DNA of 62,672 nt from an uncultured Devosia sp. (GCF_946479885.1 NZ_CAMLHM010000018.1:1-62672); one strand, 5' to 3'. Positions 44,735-55,678 are shown, numbered from the stretch's first letter. The notes: generated by a model from the sequence alone, not told the origin. Numbers and translations are program-made.

Positions 44735-46147
44735 TCAGCCCCTGACGGGATCGATCGGCGCGATCGGTCCGATTTTCTCCTCCATGACCCTGGCGGCGGC
44801 CAGGCATCGCTCATCCATAAACCGTCCCGCGATGATCTGCACCCCTGCAGGCACGTTTCGGGCCCGGCCCGCGGGCACCGATATGGACGGCAGCGATAGC
44901 CCCGCCGTGGAGGACAGAGGGCTGAGCGCCTGCATGATCGTTGCCATGGTCTCGGCACCCTCCTGGTCGTGGTCGATGGGGAAGGTGGGCTGGAACGAGG
45001 TCGGGGTCAGCAGGATGGGATATTCTGCAAAAAACACCTGCCATTTGCGCTGGATCGAAAGCCTGCGCTCCCATGCCTGTTGCACGCCCATGGGATCGAG
45101 AACGGGCAAGTTACCAGCCGTATCGTGGAAGGCTTTGCGGAAGGCGTCGTCACCGACCGACAGCACGAACTCCCTGACGGGGCCGCTGCATTCGGCATAG
45201 AGCAAGGCCATCCAGAGCTCTGCCATTTCGGCCAGATGGGGTGGCGCCACCTCGTCGACGATGTAGCCGGCGCCCTCCAGCCACAAGGCGGCGCGCCGGA
45301 CGTTGGCTGCGACCTCGGTGTCGGTGCCGAACTCCGCCTCGCCGACGAAAAGCGCGACCCGGCATGGCATGGCCAATTCGAGGCGCGGCGCGATCGGGGG
45401 CACCTGCCAGGGGTCACGGTGGTCGGGGCGCTCGAGCGCGCTGAGCCCGGCGGCAATATCGCGAACCGACCGCGCCAACAGGCCTTCGGTGGCGGCTATC
45501 TGCAGGCACAGCGACTTTTCCGCGCCCTGTGCGGGATTGTAGCTGGGCAATCGTCCCGTGGTCGGGCGCATGCCATAGATGCCGCAGGTGCTGGCGGGCA
45601 GCCGGAGCGAACCGGCGACGTCATTGCCGTGGGCGATGCTGCCTATGCCGGCGGCGGAAGCCGCGGCGGCGCCGCCGCTGGAACCGCCGGGGGAGAGGGT
45701 TGGATCCCAAGGGTTGTGCGTCTTGCCGTAGAGCAAATTGCTGGTGAACCAGCGGTAGGAAAAGGTCGGCACATTGGTGCGGCCGACAATGACCGCGCCG
45801 GCATGCCGCAAGTTGGCGACAGACGCACTATCGTCCCCGGCCATGGCATCCTTGAAGGCGACCACGCCATGTGTAGTCGCATGGCCGGCAATGTCGACAT
45901 TGACCTTGGCCGTCACGGGGACGCCGTGCAGGGTGCCCAGCGCGTCGCCTCGTGCTCTGGAGGCGTCCGCCGCGTCGGCTGCGGCAAGCGCCTCGGCTTC
46001 GAGGCTTTCGACAACGGCGTTGAGGGCGGGATTAACGGCATGCATCCTCTCGATCACCGCTTCGGTCGCTTCGCGACTCGAAATGCTGCCAGCGCGGATC
46101 GCCGCGGCAGTGGCCACCGAATCCCAGGCCCAGATTGCATCACTCAT
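44735..46147 (-). CDS. Amidase signature family protein
   Basis: This 470-residue hydrolase of the amidase signature family cleaves amides or related bonds. The Ser-cisSer-Lys triad is visible as K81 (VTAKVN), S156 (GGSSGG) and S180 (VAGSLRLPA). The segment before the nucleophile reads GNDVAGS rather than the usual GTDxGGS, a variant that may alter specificity. No signal peptide is seen. I chose the ATG at 46147; a GTG at 46156 is close to GGAGG but too near. With a divergent amide/amino-acid-type ABC transporter, uptake followed by hydrolysis of an amide is plausible. Confidence 0.9.
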   Translation of the reverse strand: MSDAIWAWDSVATAAAIRAGSISSREATEAVIERMHAVNPALNAVVESLEAEALAAADAADASRARGDALGTLHGVPVTAKVNVDIAGHATTHGVVAFKDAMAGDDSASVANLRHAGAVIVGRTNVPTFSYRWFTSNLLYGKTHNPWDPTLSPGGSSGGAAAASAAGIGSIAHGNDVAGSLRLPASTCGIYGMRPTTGRLPSYNPAQGAEKSLCLQIAATEGLLARSVRDIAAGLSALERPDHRDPWQVPPIAPRLELAMPCRVALFVGEAEFGTDTEVAANVRRAALWLEGAGYIVDEVAPPHLAEMAELWMALLYAECSGPVREFVLSVGDDAFRKAFHDTAGNLPVLDPMGVQQAWERRLSIQRKWQVFFAEYPILLTPTSFQPTFPIDHDQEGAETMATIMQALSPLSSTAGLSLPSISVPAGRARNVPAGVQIIAGRFMDERCLAAARVMEEKIGPIAPIDPVRG

Positions 46148-46229
46148 GGCGAACACGTCCTCCCCGCTCCGTTCTACGCGCCGGAAACTCCCGAAATCCG
46201 GGCGTTGCGGCGCGACAGAACCAAAGTCA

Positions 46230-46260
46230 TTGACTCCGGCAATATCTCAATCATATGATT
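46230..46260 (+). promoter_or_regulatory. Promoter of second ABC system with palindromic operator
   Basis: TTGACT (46230-46235) and TATGAT (46254-46259) are 18 bases apart. AATCATATGATT (46249-46260) is a perfect 12-bp palindrome over the -10, and TCAATTGA follows at 46264-46271. It lies between divergent amidase and receptor genes, and the local TetR protein is the likely binder. Confidence 0.65.
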
Positions 46261-46316
46261 TGGTCAATTGATTGGATCACTAGTGAAGTGGTTCGCGATC
46301 CTTGGGAGGGGACACC

Positions 46317-47648
46317 ATGAACGAAACCAAGCTGCCAGTTTTTGCCGCGACGCCCTCGCGCCGGACGGTGCTCAGGGGCATAGCCGCAGCTGGCATAGCG
46401 ACGTCGTTTACGTTGCGCTTTCCGGCGGTGCATGGCCAGGAAACGAGCACGCTGAAGATCGGCTGGGTTGCGGCCCTCTCTGGCCCAGGCGCCCTGTTTG
46501 GCGAGGCCACTGACTTCGTCAAGGCCCAGCTCGAAAAGCAATTCGGCGGCGGTATCGAGATTGGCGGCACGACCTATTCGGTCGAAATCCTGGTGCGCGA
46601 CAGCCAGAGCTCGGTCAACGTCGCCGCGCAGGTCACCGCCGAACTGATGACCCGCGACAAGGTCGACCTGATCGTGGCCTCAGAGGCGCTTGGCGCGATC
46701 ACGGGCGGACAGATGGCGGTGATCAACAAAACGCCCATCATCTCGACGTTGTTTCCATCGGACGCGATGATCGGGGTTCGCGGTGGGCCGGAGGCCTATA
46801 GCAACAACGGCACGCCCTGGACCTTCCACTTCCTGTTCGACACGGCCGATGTCGGTGCGGCCTATATCGGCATGTGGGAACCGGTGCGCAGCCGCCTCAA
46901 CGACACCGTTGGCACCTTCTATGTCGACCAGCCGGCGGCGCAGGGCTTTGCCCATCCCGAGTTCGGCCTGCCTGCCTTCCTGTCCAAGGCCAACTACAAG
47001 ACGGTCGAAGGCGGCATGTTCAAGGTGGAGACGGACGATTTCTCCAACCAGGTCTCCACCTTCAAGGCTGGCGACGCGCAGATCCTCACCGGCTTCATGT
47101 TCGCCAACCACTTCGCCTCGTTCTGGCGGGCGGCGGCCCAGGGCGACTACCGCCCCGAGATCGCCACCGTTGCCGGTGCCTTCCTGTTCCCGGGCGGCGT
47201 TGAAGCGCTGGGCGATCGCGGGGACGGCGTATCCACCGAGATTTGGTGGTCGCCCAAGACGCCCTTTGCGTCGAGCCTGACCGGACAGACCGCCGGCAAT
47301 CTGGCGGCCGATTGGGAAGCAAGCCAGGGCAAGCAATGGACCCCGGTGCTTGGCTATACCCATGCCATCTGGGAAGTCGCCATCCACGCCCTGGTTGCAT
47401 CGGGCAACCCCAAGGATCGCGAGGCCGTGCGCAGCGCCCTGGCCGCGGCCAAGCTCGAGACCGTGGTTGGTCTGGTGGATTTCACCAACAGCCAAGTCCC
47501 CGGCATTACCAAGACCCCGCTGGTGGCGGGCCAGTGGCGCCGGGCGAAATCGGGGCCATACAAGTATGATCTGGTCGTGACCTACAATGGTTCCTCCGCG
47601 CCGTTTGCGTTGGAAGACGAGTTCAAGCTGCTTTCCGAGCTCGGCTGA
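46317..47648 (+). CDS. ABC transporter substrate-binding protein, branched-chain amino acid/urea type (second system)
   Basis: This 443-residue periplasmic receptor has a Tat-like signal with SRRTVLRG near residues 14-21 and cleavage near VHGQETS. The mature part starts TLKIGWVAALSG. It shares many blocks with the receptor at 34.7 kb, including VGTFY, VEGGMFK, DDFSNQV, TGFMFANHFASFW and GNPKDREAVR. The ATG at 46317 has GGGAGGGG upstream. Its ligand is unknown; the adjacent amidase hints at an amide. Confidence 0.92.
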   Translation: MNETKLPVFAATPSRRTVLRGIAAAGIATSFTLRFPAVHGQETSTLKIGWVAALSGPGALFGEATDFVKAQLEKQFGGGIEIGGTTYSVEILVRDSQSSVNVAAQVTAELMTRDKVDLIVASEALGAITGGQMAVINKTPIISTLFPSDAMIGVRGGPEAYSNNGTPWTFHFLFDTADVGAAYIGMWEPVRSRLNDTVGTFYVDQPAAQGFAHPEFGLPAFLSKANYKTVEGGMFKVETDDFSNQVSTFKAGDAQILTGFMFANHFASFWRAAAQGDYRPEIATVAGAFLFPGGVEALGDRGDGVSTEIWWSPKTPFASSLTGQTAGNLAADWEASQGKQWTPVLGYTHAIWEVAIHALVASGNPKDREAVRSALAAAKLETVVGLVDFTNSQVPGITKTPLVAGQWRRAKSGPYKYDLVVTYNGSSAPFALEDEFKLLSELG

Positions 47649-47728
47649 TAGCCGCCTTAGTGCACGAGAGCGCCGCCGCAGCAGGGGGGCGCTCTTGGCT
47701 GCCCGTTCCTATGCCAGGGAGAGAATTG

Positions 47729-49147
<1,419 letters not shown>

Positions 49148-49151
<4 letters not shown>

Positions 49152-50020
49152 GCTACATTGAAGCGATCCTCAACGGGTTGATGGTCGGGGGCCTCTATGG
49201 CCTCTTCGGCCTCGGCCTGGCGCTGGCCTTCGGCATCATGCGCATCGTCAACATCGCCCACGGCGAATTTGTCGTGCTCGCGGCCTATCTGGGCGTGACT
49301 TTGCTGGCGGCCACACCGCTGCCGCTGCCCGCGGTCATCATCTGCGTCGCCGCCGCTGCGTTCTTGCTGGGCTGGACCCTGCAATACACCGTCCTCAACC
49401 GCGTGCTGGGTCCCAACCCTGTGCCGGCCATGGTGATTACCATGGGTCTGTCGATCGTCCTGCGCAACGCCCTGGTGCAGCTCTATGGCGCTGACATCCA
49501 GTCCATCGACATCGGGCCGTTGCAGAATATGGGTGTCGGCGTGTTCGGCATGTCGATCGGGCTGCTCCCGGTCCTGATCTTTGCGGCGGCTGCCTTGCTG
49601 TTTGTCGGCGTGAATATCCTGCTGACCCGCACCACGATCGGTCGGGCCTTTCGGGCTGCGGCGGATGACTATGAGATATTGGAAACCCTGGGCTTCAATC
49701 GGCGGCGCATTTACAGCGCCGCCATGGGGCTCGCGGTCGCCCTGTCGGCCATCGCGGGACTGCTGTTGGCCATGCGCAGCTCGTTCTCGCCGTTTTCGGG
49801 CGTCGAGCGGCTGCTTATTGCCTTCGAGGTGGTCATCATCGGCGGTCTCGGTTCGCTGCGCGGCTGCTTCCTGGGCGGCCTGTTCCTCGGCGTGGTTCAG
49901 GTGGTGGGGCTCAAGCTGAACCCCAATTCCGGGCCGCTGTTCGGACACCTGGCCTTCTTCGCCGTTTTGCTGTTCCGCCAGGCCAACCTCAGCTCGCTTA
50001 TCGCATGGGGGCGCAAATGA
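49148..50020 (+). CDS. ABC transporter permease, LivH type (second system)
   Basis: This 290-residue inner-membrane permease has about eight helices. Motifs NGLMVGGLYGLFGLGLALAFG, RIVNIAHGEF and GGLGSLRGCFLGG place it with LivH. It starts and ends in four-base overlaps with its neighbours, keeping the same gene order as the first system. Confidence 0.93.
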
Positions 50021-50973
50021 AGACCGGCACCTGGACGCCAAGCCTGGGCCTGCCTGCGCTTGGCATGGTGGCCATCGCGGTGGCCCTGATCCTGCTGCCG
50101 ATCGATCGTCGGCTGGCCATGGAAATACTCCTCGTGCTTGCCATGGCGCAGGGTTGGAACCTGCTTTGTGGCTATACCGGGCTGCTGTCCTTCGGCCACC
50201 AGGCCTTCGTGGGGCTCGGTGCCTATGTCCTGTTCATGACCGTCAACACCACCGGACTTTCGCCGCTGTGGAGCATCCTTGCCGCGGCATTGGTCGCATT
50301 GGTGGTCGCGCTCATCATGTGGATGCTGCTGCGCCGGCTGCGCGGCGCCTATTTCTCGATCGGCATCTGGGTCTTGGCGGACAGCCTGCGCCTGCTCTTT
50401 GCGCAGTGGGACTGGGTCGGCTCGTCGCGCGGCATGGTGCTTAATCCCACCAGCATCGACGCGACCAGCTTCGCCGATACGATCTTCTTTCTGGCGCTCG
50501 GGCTCGCCTTCGTCACGCAGCTTGGCATTTTCGCGCTGCTGCGCAGCCGCACCGGCCTGGCCTTGATGGCGATACGCGACAATGAGGCCGGCGCCGCCAG
50601 CGTGGGCATCAGCGTCGCCCGCAACCAGCTCGCCGCCTTCCTGATTTCGGCCGCTGTCTGTGCCGTTGCGGGCGCCATCTACTATCTGTCGGTGCTCTAT
50701 GTCGATCCGACAGGTGCCTTCGATATCGACTGGCAAATTCGCGTGCTGTTCATCGTCATCGTCGGTGGCCTCGGCACGATCGAAGGCCCGATCATCGGGG
50801 CCGCGATCTATTTCGGTCTGCGCGAGCTGTTTCGCGACGCCGGAGATGTGTTCCTGATCTTTCAGGGCGTTACGGCGTTCGTCATCCCGCTGATCATGCC
50901 AGGTGGCATTTGGGGATTGATACAAGCGCGCACGGGTTGGCAGCTGTTTCCGACACGGCGGCTCGCTGAATGA
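50017..50973 (+). CDS. ABC transporter permease, LivM type (second system)
   Basis: This permease has about 318 residues and nine or so helices. Motifs are MAQGWNLLCGYTGLLSFGHQ, LRGAYFSIGIWVLAD, AIRDNEAGAASVGI and GGLGTIEGPIIGAAIYF. I chose the ATG at 50017 because it overlaps the livH stop by ATGA and has GGGGGC upstream; an in-frame ATG at 50005 is possible. It ends the second transporter operon; a membrane hydrolase follows 40 bases later. Confidence 0.92.
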   Translation: MKTGTWTPSLGLPALGMVAIAVALILLPIDRRLAMEILLVLAMAQGWNLLCGYTGLLSFGHQAFVGLGAYVLFMTVNTTGLSPLWSILAAALVALVVALIMWMLLRRLRGAYFSIGIWVLADSLRLLFAQWDWVGSSRGMVLNPTSIDATSFADTIFFLALGLAFVTQLGIFALLRSRTGLALMAIRDNEAGAASVGISVARNQLAAFLISAAVCAVAGAIYYLSVLYVDPTGAFDIDWQIRVLFIVIVGGLGTIEGPIIGAAIYFGLRELFRDAGDVFLIFQGVTAFVIPLIMPGGIWGLIQARTGWQLFPTRRLAE

Positions 50974-51013
50974 CGAAGCAATTTTGACTGGAAATTCAAA
51001 GGGGGAGCATTCA

Positions 51014-52717
51014 ATGACAATCAATAATCGCCTGTTCCACGCGGGATGGATCATTATCCTGATCGGCGCGCTGCTGGCGCATTTCATCCAGACATCGGGC
51101 GGCATCAGCATCCGCGATCTGCGCTTCAACGGCGCCAATGGCCAGGTGCTGAGCGGCCTGCTCTACGTGCCACCGGGCGTATCGCCCGAGAACAAGGCGC
51201 CAGCCATTCTCGCCGTACACGGCTATTTCAACAGCCGCGAGACTCAGGATGGTTTCGCCATCGAATTCGCCCGCCGCGGCTACGTCGTCCTGACGCTCGA
51301 TCAAGGCGGCCATGGCTATTCGGACGCGCCGGCCTTTGCCAACGGCTTCGGCGGCCCCGGGGGCCTGGCCTATCTGCGGTCGCTGGACTTCGTGGATACC
51401 GACAATATCGGCCTTGAGGGCCATTCCATGGGCGGCTGGACCGTCCTTGCCGCCGCGGCAGCCATGCCGGACGCCTATAAGGCTGTTGTCTTGCAGGGCT
51501 CCAGCACGGGTGCGCCCTTCGCCAAGGAGGCTGACACCTCCTGGCCGCGCAACCTGTCCGTCGTCTTCTCCAAGTTCGACGAATTCTCCGGCACCATGTG
51601 GGGTGTCGAGCGCGCGCAGGACGTTCCTGCCAGCACCAAGCTGCAGACCGCCTTCGGCACCACCGATCCGGTGGTCATCGGCCAGGTCTATGGCAATATT
51701 GCCGATGGCACCGGCCGCGTGCTGCAGCAGCCCAACACCACCCATCCCGGCAATCACATTTCGCCCGAGGCCATCGGCGATGCCATCGCCTGGTTCGACC
51801 AGACGCTGGAGGGCGCCACCCCGCTGCCGCCGGGTGACCAGATCTGGCTCTGGAAGGAAATCGGCACGCTGATCGCGCTGGTCGGCTTCGTCGTGTTGCT
51901 CGCCGGCACTTTCGACATGCTGCTCAAGACCCAGGTCTTCGCCCATCTGCGTAAGCAGCCCGCAGGCACGGCCTATGTCAAACGGTCCGGCAAGTGGTGG
52001 CTGCATTTCGCCCTCGCCACCCTCATTCCGGTGCTGACCTATTATCCCTTCTTCTATTGGGCGACGCTGATCTTCCCGGCCTCGGCCATCCTGCCGCAGG
52101 GCTTCACCAGCCAGATCGCCCTGTGGGCGGTGCTTAATGGCATCATCGTCCTCGCCCTCGGCCTCGTGTTCAGGGGCGACAAGGTGGAAGGTCGCGGCGA
52201 CATCTGGGGCTCGGTCCTCATCGCTCTCGCCACTGTCGGCGTCGGCTACATTTTCGTGGCCGCCACCGACTTCCTGTTCAAGGTGGATTTCCGCTTCTGG
52301 GTCCTGGCGCTGAAGCCCCTCGATCTGCTGCGGGCCAAGATCGGCCTGGTCTATCTGGTGCCCTTTACCGCCTATTTCGTGCTGGCGATGCGTGGCCTCC
52401 ATATCGGCATGTCGGTAGCGACCGACAGCCGCGTGGCGCAGTACGCTTCCAACATCGCGGTGATGATCGTCGGCTTCATCCTGTTCCTGGGTTTCCAGTA
52501 CCTGACGCTGCTGTTTACCGGCCACCTGTTCAGCCTCAACGAGTCGCTGACCACCGTGATCGGCATGCAGTTCGTACCGCTGCTGGCCATCGTGGCATTC
52601 CTGTCCACCTTCGCCTGGCGTCGCACCGGCAGCTATCTGCCCGGCGCGTTCATCAACGCGCTCTTTGTCACCTGGTATATCGTGGGCAGCCAAGCGATCC
52701 AGTTCGCCGTACGCTGA
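51014..52717 (+). CDS. Membrane-anchored alpha/beta hydrolase with C-terminal multi-helix domain
   Basis: The 567 residues show one membrane helix at 9-26, an alpha/beta-hydrolase domain at about 35-275 with LAVHGYFNSRE and nucleophile S138 in EGHSMGGW, then about eight hydrophobic helices from 285 to the end. With the first helix, the hydrolase domain probably faces the periplasm. The ATG at 51014 has GGGGGAG upstream. Co-direction with the second ABC transporter suggests that it releases a substrate for that system from a larger ester or amide. The architecture is uncommon for simple esterases; the substrate is unknown. Confidence 0.82.
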   Translation: MTINNRLFHAGWIIILIGALLAHFIQTSGGISIRDLRFNGANGQVLSGLLYVPPGVSPENKAPAILAVHGYFNSRETQDGFAIEFARRGYVVLTLDQGGHGYSDAPAFANGFGGPGGLAYLRSLDFVDTDNIGLEGHSMGGWTVLAAAAAMPDAYKAVVLQGSSTGAPFAKEADTSWPRNLSVVFSKFDEFSGTMWGVERAQDVPASTKLQTAFGTTDPVVIGQVYGNIADGTGRVLQQPNTTHPGNHISPEAIGDAIAWFDQTLEGATPLPPGDQIWLWKEIGTLIALVGFVVLLAGTFDMLLKTQVFAHLRKQPAGTAYVKRSGKWWLHFALATLIPVLTYYPFFYWATLIFPASAILPQGFTSQIALWAVLNGIIVLALGLVFRGDKVEGRGDIWGSVLIALATVGVGYIFVAATDFLFKVDFRFWVLALKPLDLLRAKIGLVYLVPFTAYFVLAMRGLHIGMSVATDSRVAQYASNIAVMIVGFILFLGFQYLTLLFTGHLFSLNESLTTVIGMQFVPLLAIVAFLSTFAWRRTGSYLPGAFINALFVTWYIVGSQAIQFAVR

Positions 52718-52735
52718 CACTGGCAAGAAACGCAG

Positions 52736-52764
52736 AACGGCCGGTCACTGTACCGGCCGTTTTC
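52736..52764 (+). terminator. Strong intrinsic terminator
   Basis: AACGGCCGGT and ACCGGCCGTT form a perfect 10-bp stem with a 6-base loop, followed by TTCTC. It stands 18 bases after the hydrolase stop and closes the second transporter region. Confidence 0.8.
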
Positions 52765-52939
52765 TCTTGCGGTACCGGCCAGCGCGCAGCGAACGGCTTC
52801 CTTGGGATACAACAGACTTCCGACACCCAGTTCCCAAGGAGGTTGGGCGCGATCGGGCATGGAGTCGTCCTCAGCGCATCAATTCATAATTTACATCAAT
52901 CTCCTAGAAGGAATTGAAGACCGCAGGGACGACTTCGAC

Positions 52940-54220
52940 ATGGGACTGCAGACCGACATAGCGACCGTTCTTTTGCTGCACCAAACGTCGTTGTTCGCCG
53001 GCGCGATGGCTTTCCTCCATTTGTGGTCTCAATCGGGCAACTCCCGCGGCCTTGGGGTGCTGTGCATAGCATTTCTTACCCTAGGTTTGGGTGCATGGCT
53101 CGCCGGTTTGGGCGAACTGGTTGTCCTGCCGGCGTGGGTTTGGCAGTACGCCAGTCTGCTGTTGGGGGTGTCGGGTTACGCGATGATGTGGCTTGGAATA
53201 CGCGCTTTGAGCGGTCTTCCGCGGCTCTCCGGTGCTTGGCTCATCCTGTTGGTGCCTGTCATCTGGCTGGCAGTTGCCTTCGCCACGGATTTTCCCGCCG
53301 ACAATCGCCTTAGAGCAGGTGCGTTTCATCTCACCGCTGCAGTATTTCTTGCTGCATCATCGTGGGATGTAATTGCGGGCCATCGACGAGAGCCTTTGCC
53401 GTCGCGCAAGGTGCTGGCGATCATCTTGGGGCTGGCATCAACAGTATTTGCCGTACGATTTGTCGCTCTCGCCGCGGGGCAGGTAGTTGTGGCAGACATA
53501 TCCGCCGGCTTCCTCATTCAGATATTCTGCAATTTTGGCGTGGCCATCCTTGCTTATGGGCTTGCCATGGAGCGGGCGGAAGCCCGCTTACGTATTGCAG
53601 CCGATACAGATTTTTTGACAGGCGCTGGGAACCGGCGGTGGCTCATGTCCAGGCTTCCCGAGACGATCCAACAAGGGGATGCGGTCGTTGCAATGGACCT
53701 TGACCACTTCAAGTTGGTCAATGACAGGTTCGGACATTCAGTTGGCGATCATGTTCTGGCGAAATTCGTCGAGACCGTGACGACTAATTTGCGCAAATCC
53801 GACGCCCTTGCTCGTCTCGGCGGTGAGGAGTTTGTTATCTACCTGCCGGGCCTGTCGCTGGAGCAGGCAACGGCCTTTGCGGAGCGTGTCCGCCGCGAGA
53901 TCGAGGCATTGGAGATTTTTCAGGCTGGATGTCCAATACCGGTCACAGTCAGTCTGGGGGTGGCTTGGAGCGGTCGCCCGCAGCCGCGAGGCGAATTGCT
54001 CAACCTGGCGGACGAAGCGCTCTACGAGGCCAAGCGGAGTGGTCGGAACAAGGTCATCGCCCTGCAAACAGCGATGACCAATGGTTCAGCGGCTATGCCT
54101 CCTCACTCGGCCTTCGCGAAAGAACGGACCGGGACCACGCCTGCTTTTTCCCGAGACAGTCGAAGCTACGCCGAAAACGCCATGGTCTTCAGGGCTGAAG
54201 ATGAGCGCCCTCACCGGTAA
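52940..54220 (+). CDS. Membrane-bound diguanylate cyclase (GGDEF domain)
   Basis: Of about 426 residues, the first 210 form six or seven hydrophobic helices that probably act as a membrane sensor. The GGDEF domain follows at about 225-385 with DTDFLTGAGNRR, a substrate/metal segment MDLDHFKLVNDRFGH and the active site GGEEF, an accepted GGDEF variant. RKSD five residues before GGEEF is the RxxD inhibitory site for c-di-GMP. It should make c-di-GMP from GTP. The start is uncertain; ATG 52940 precedes the first helix, and ATG 52859 or 52802 would add residues. Base composition looks less GC-rich than the neighbours. Confidence 0.88.
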   Translation: MGLQTDIATVLLLHQTSLFAGAMAFLHLWSQSGNSRGLGVLCIAFLTLGLGAWLAGLGELVVLPAWVWQYASLLLGVSGYAMMWLGIRALSGLPRLSGAWLILLVPVIWLAVAFATDFPADNRLRAGAFHLTAAVFLAASSWDVIAGHRREPLPSRKVLAIILGLASTVFAVRFVALAAGQVVVADISAGFLIQIFCNFGVAILAYGLAMERAEARLRIAADTDFLTGAGNRRWLMSRLPETIQQGDAVVAMDLDHFKLVNDRFGHSVGDHVLAKFVETVTTNLRKSDALARLGGEEFVIYLPGLSLEQATAFAERVRREIEALEIFQAGCPIPVTVSLGVAWSGRPQPRGELLNLADEALYEAKRSGRNKVIALQTAMTNGSAAMPPHSAFAKERTGTTPAFSRDSRSYAENAMVFRAEDERPHR

Positions 54221-54364
54221 GATCAGCTGTTGAGTCTGGTTGTTGTAGCACCGCTTAGAAGCCGCCCGTCCGTTTCCCACCCCATTGCCGCCGACAACCA
54301 CTGGCCGCGTGCGCCATCCGTTAAGACGCTTCCCCCTAAATGGGTGGGCAAGGATTGAGGACAA

Positions 54365-54778
54365 ATGGCGAAACGGAAGCAGAACTTGAGCATCTTTGGC
54401 TGGGCGGTTCTCGGGATCATTGGGCTTGGCATTTCTCAGTTGGGGGGCTCGGGAAATCCGGGTCGCGGCGCCAATGCCGCTATGCAATCGGCAACCTCCG
54501 GCATAACAGCGCAATCCCATTCTGCGTCCGCGCCGCTCGACATACCTCGCTTTGTCAATGTCGCCTCGCTCAACGTTCGTCACACTCCCAGCACCTCGGG
54601 TGAACTGATCATGACGCTCCCCCGCGGAACTGCCCTGCGAGTTCTTGATCGCCAGGAGGGATGGCTTTTGGTGGACCTGAATCCCACTCTTGAGGGCTGG
54701 GTCGCAGAGCGCCTCACGACAACTCAAGTGCTGCGGAAACCCAACCTTCCCCCTTCATCACTGACGAGTTCGAGGTAG
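54365..54778 (+). CDS. SH3-domain protein with N-terminal membrane helix
   Basis: This small protein of 137 residues has a basic N-terminus, one hydrophobic helix at about 10-26 and a bacterial SH3 domain at about 62-118 (VASLNVRHTPSTSGELI, then LPRGTALRVL and EGWVAERL). Such proteins sit in the periplasm and often bind cell wall or partner proteins. GAGGAC precedes the ATG. It has no clear operon partner. Confidence 0.85.
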   Translation: MAKRKQNLSIFGWAVLGIIGLGISQLGGSGNPGRGANAAMQSATSGITAQSHSASAPLDIPRFVNVASLNVRHTPSTSGELIMTLPRGTALRVLDRQEGWLLVDLNPTLEGWVAERLTTTQVLRKPNLPPSSLTSSR

Positions 54779-54871
54779 ACAACTGCGGCTGCGAGCCGTC
54801 AGCTTTTTGGGAACCCGTGGGAGCCGCCGAACGACCGAAATGGGGAGCAAAGCTGCCCGACAGGGCAGGGG

Positions 54872-55420
54872 TTGGAACCGGTAGGTCGGGTCTCGGCTCA
54901 CGAGCCGGCCTTCGACGTCGCCTTCGCCACGCGCTCGGCGTCGAGTTTCATAGCGGACGTTTTGGTGGGGTATCTCGGCGTGTCCGGCGTGGTGGTGGGC
55001 GACGACTTTCGCTTCGGCCACAAGAGGTCGGGCAATGTCGATGACTTGATCCGGGCGGGCGCCGAGGCGGGTTTCTCGGTGGACATTGTCCCCGAGCTGC
55101 AGCTCGGACAGACTCGGCTGTCGTCCACGCGCATCCGCGGTTGGATCGGTGAAGGCATGCTCGCACTGGCCCACCAGGCGCTCTGCGGCACTTGGCTGAC
55201 CAGCGTCAGCATCGTCGAAGATGGCAGCGTGCTCTTTGAATCGCACCAGCTTTTGCCGCCGGCGGGCCACTACCAGGTGCAACTCCTCGACCGATCAGGT
55301 GCACCCTTGGGGTTCGAAATCCTGACGATCACGCCAACCCGCCACGCCCACCTCAGCACAAACCGCGTCGGCCCCGGAGCCCGCCCGATAACCAACTGGC
55401 GACAGGCGGACTTCGAGTAG
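54872..55420 (+). pseudogene. 5'-truncated FAD-synthetase (RibF-type) remnant
   Basis: The reading frame keeps the middle of a RibF-type FAD synthetase: SFIADVLVGYLG, VVVGDDFRFGHKRSGN and the STRIR segment (about residues 25-95 here). The roughly 90 N-terminal residues with the HxGH nucleotidyl-transfer motif are missing. The frame is open upstream only to a TAG at 54776-54778, and the intervening codons do not resemble the family. A TTG at 54872 is the first listed start, with no convincing ribosome site. The C-terminal 80 residues do not look like a riboflavin kinase. I consider it a decaying fragment, although an expressed short protein cannot be excluded. Confidence 0.65.
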
Positions 55421-55574
55421 GCGGTTCACGCGACGCGACCCCTACCGGCCCCTCTTTTAGACAAGTACACCGACGACTCGTTTTGCACGTGAATTGCCAT
55501 CCCAGAACACGTGCCGAACACTTCTATGAAACGGTCATGCAACGGGGATGAAACGGCCTTGTGGCCATGAAAGC

Positions 55575-55610
55575 AAAAACTCCAGGCCTTCCAAAAGAAG
55601 GGCTTGGAGC
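55575..55610 (-). terminator. Terminator of tRNA-Gly
   Basis: On the minus strand CTCCA-GCC-TTC can pair with GGA-GGC-TGGAG, with two mismatches, and is followed by TTTTT. The 5' arm begins inside the tRNA 3' end itself, so the terminator partly uses tRNA bases. Confidence 0.6.
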
Positions 55611-55678
55611 GGGTAGCGGGAATCGAACCCGCATATTCAGCTTGGAAGGCTGCTGCTCTACCACTGAGCTATACCCGC
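55605..55678 (-). tRNA. tRNA-Gly (GCC)
   Basis: On the minus strand the acceptor stem is GCGGGTA with TACCCGC, followed by T and an encoded CCA. The anticodon loop reads CTTCCAA-type with stem bases GCAGC/GCTG around TTCCA-GCC context: the segment AGCAGCCTTCCAAGCTG places a TCC or GCC anticodon. The loop CTTCCAA gives anticodon TCC by strict loop counting, so the isoacceptor should be checked. D-arm GCTCAGTGGTAGAGC and T-arm GGTTCGATTCC are intact. Length is 74 nucleotides. Confidence 0.93.
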
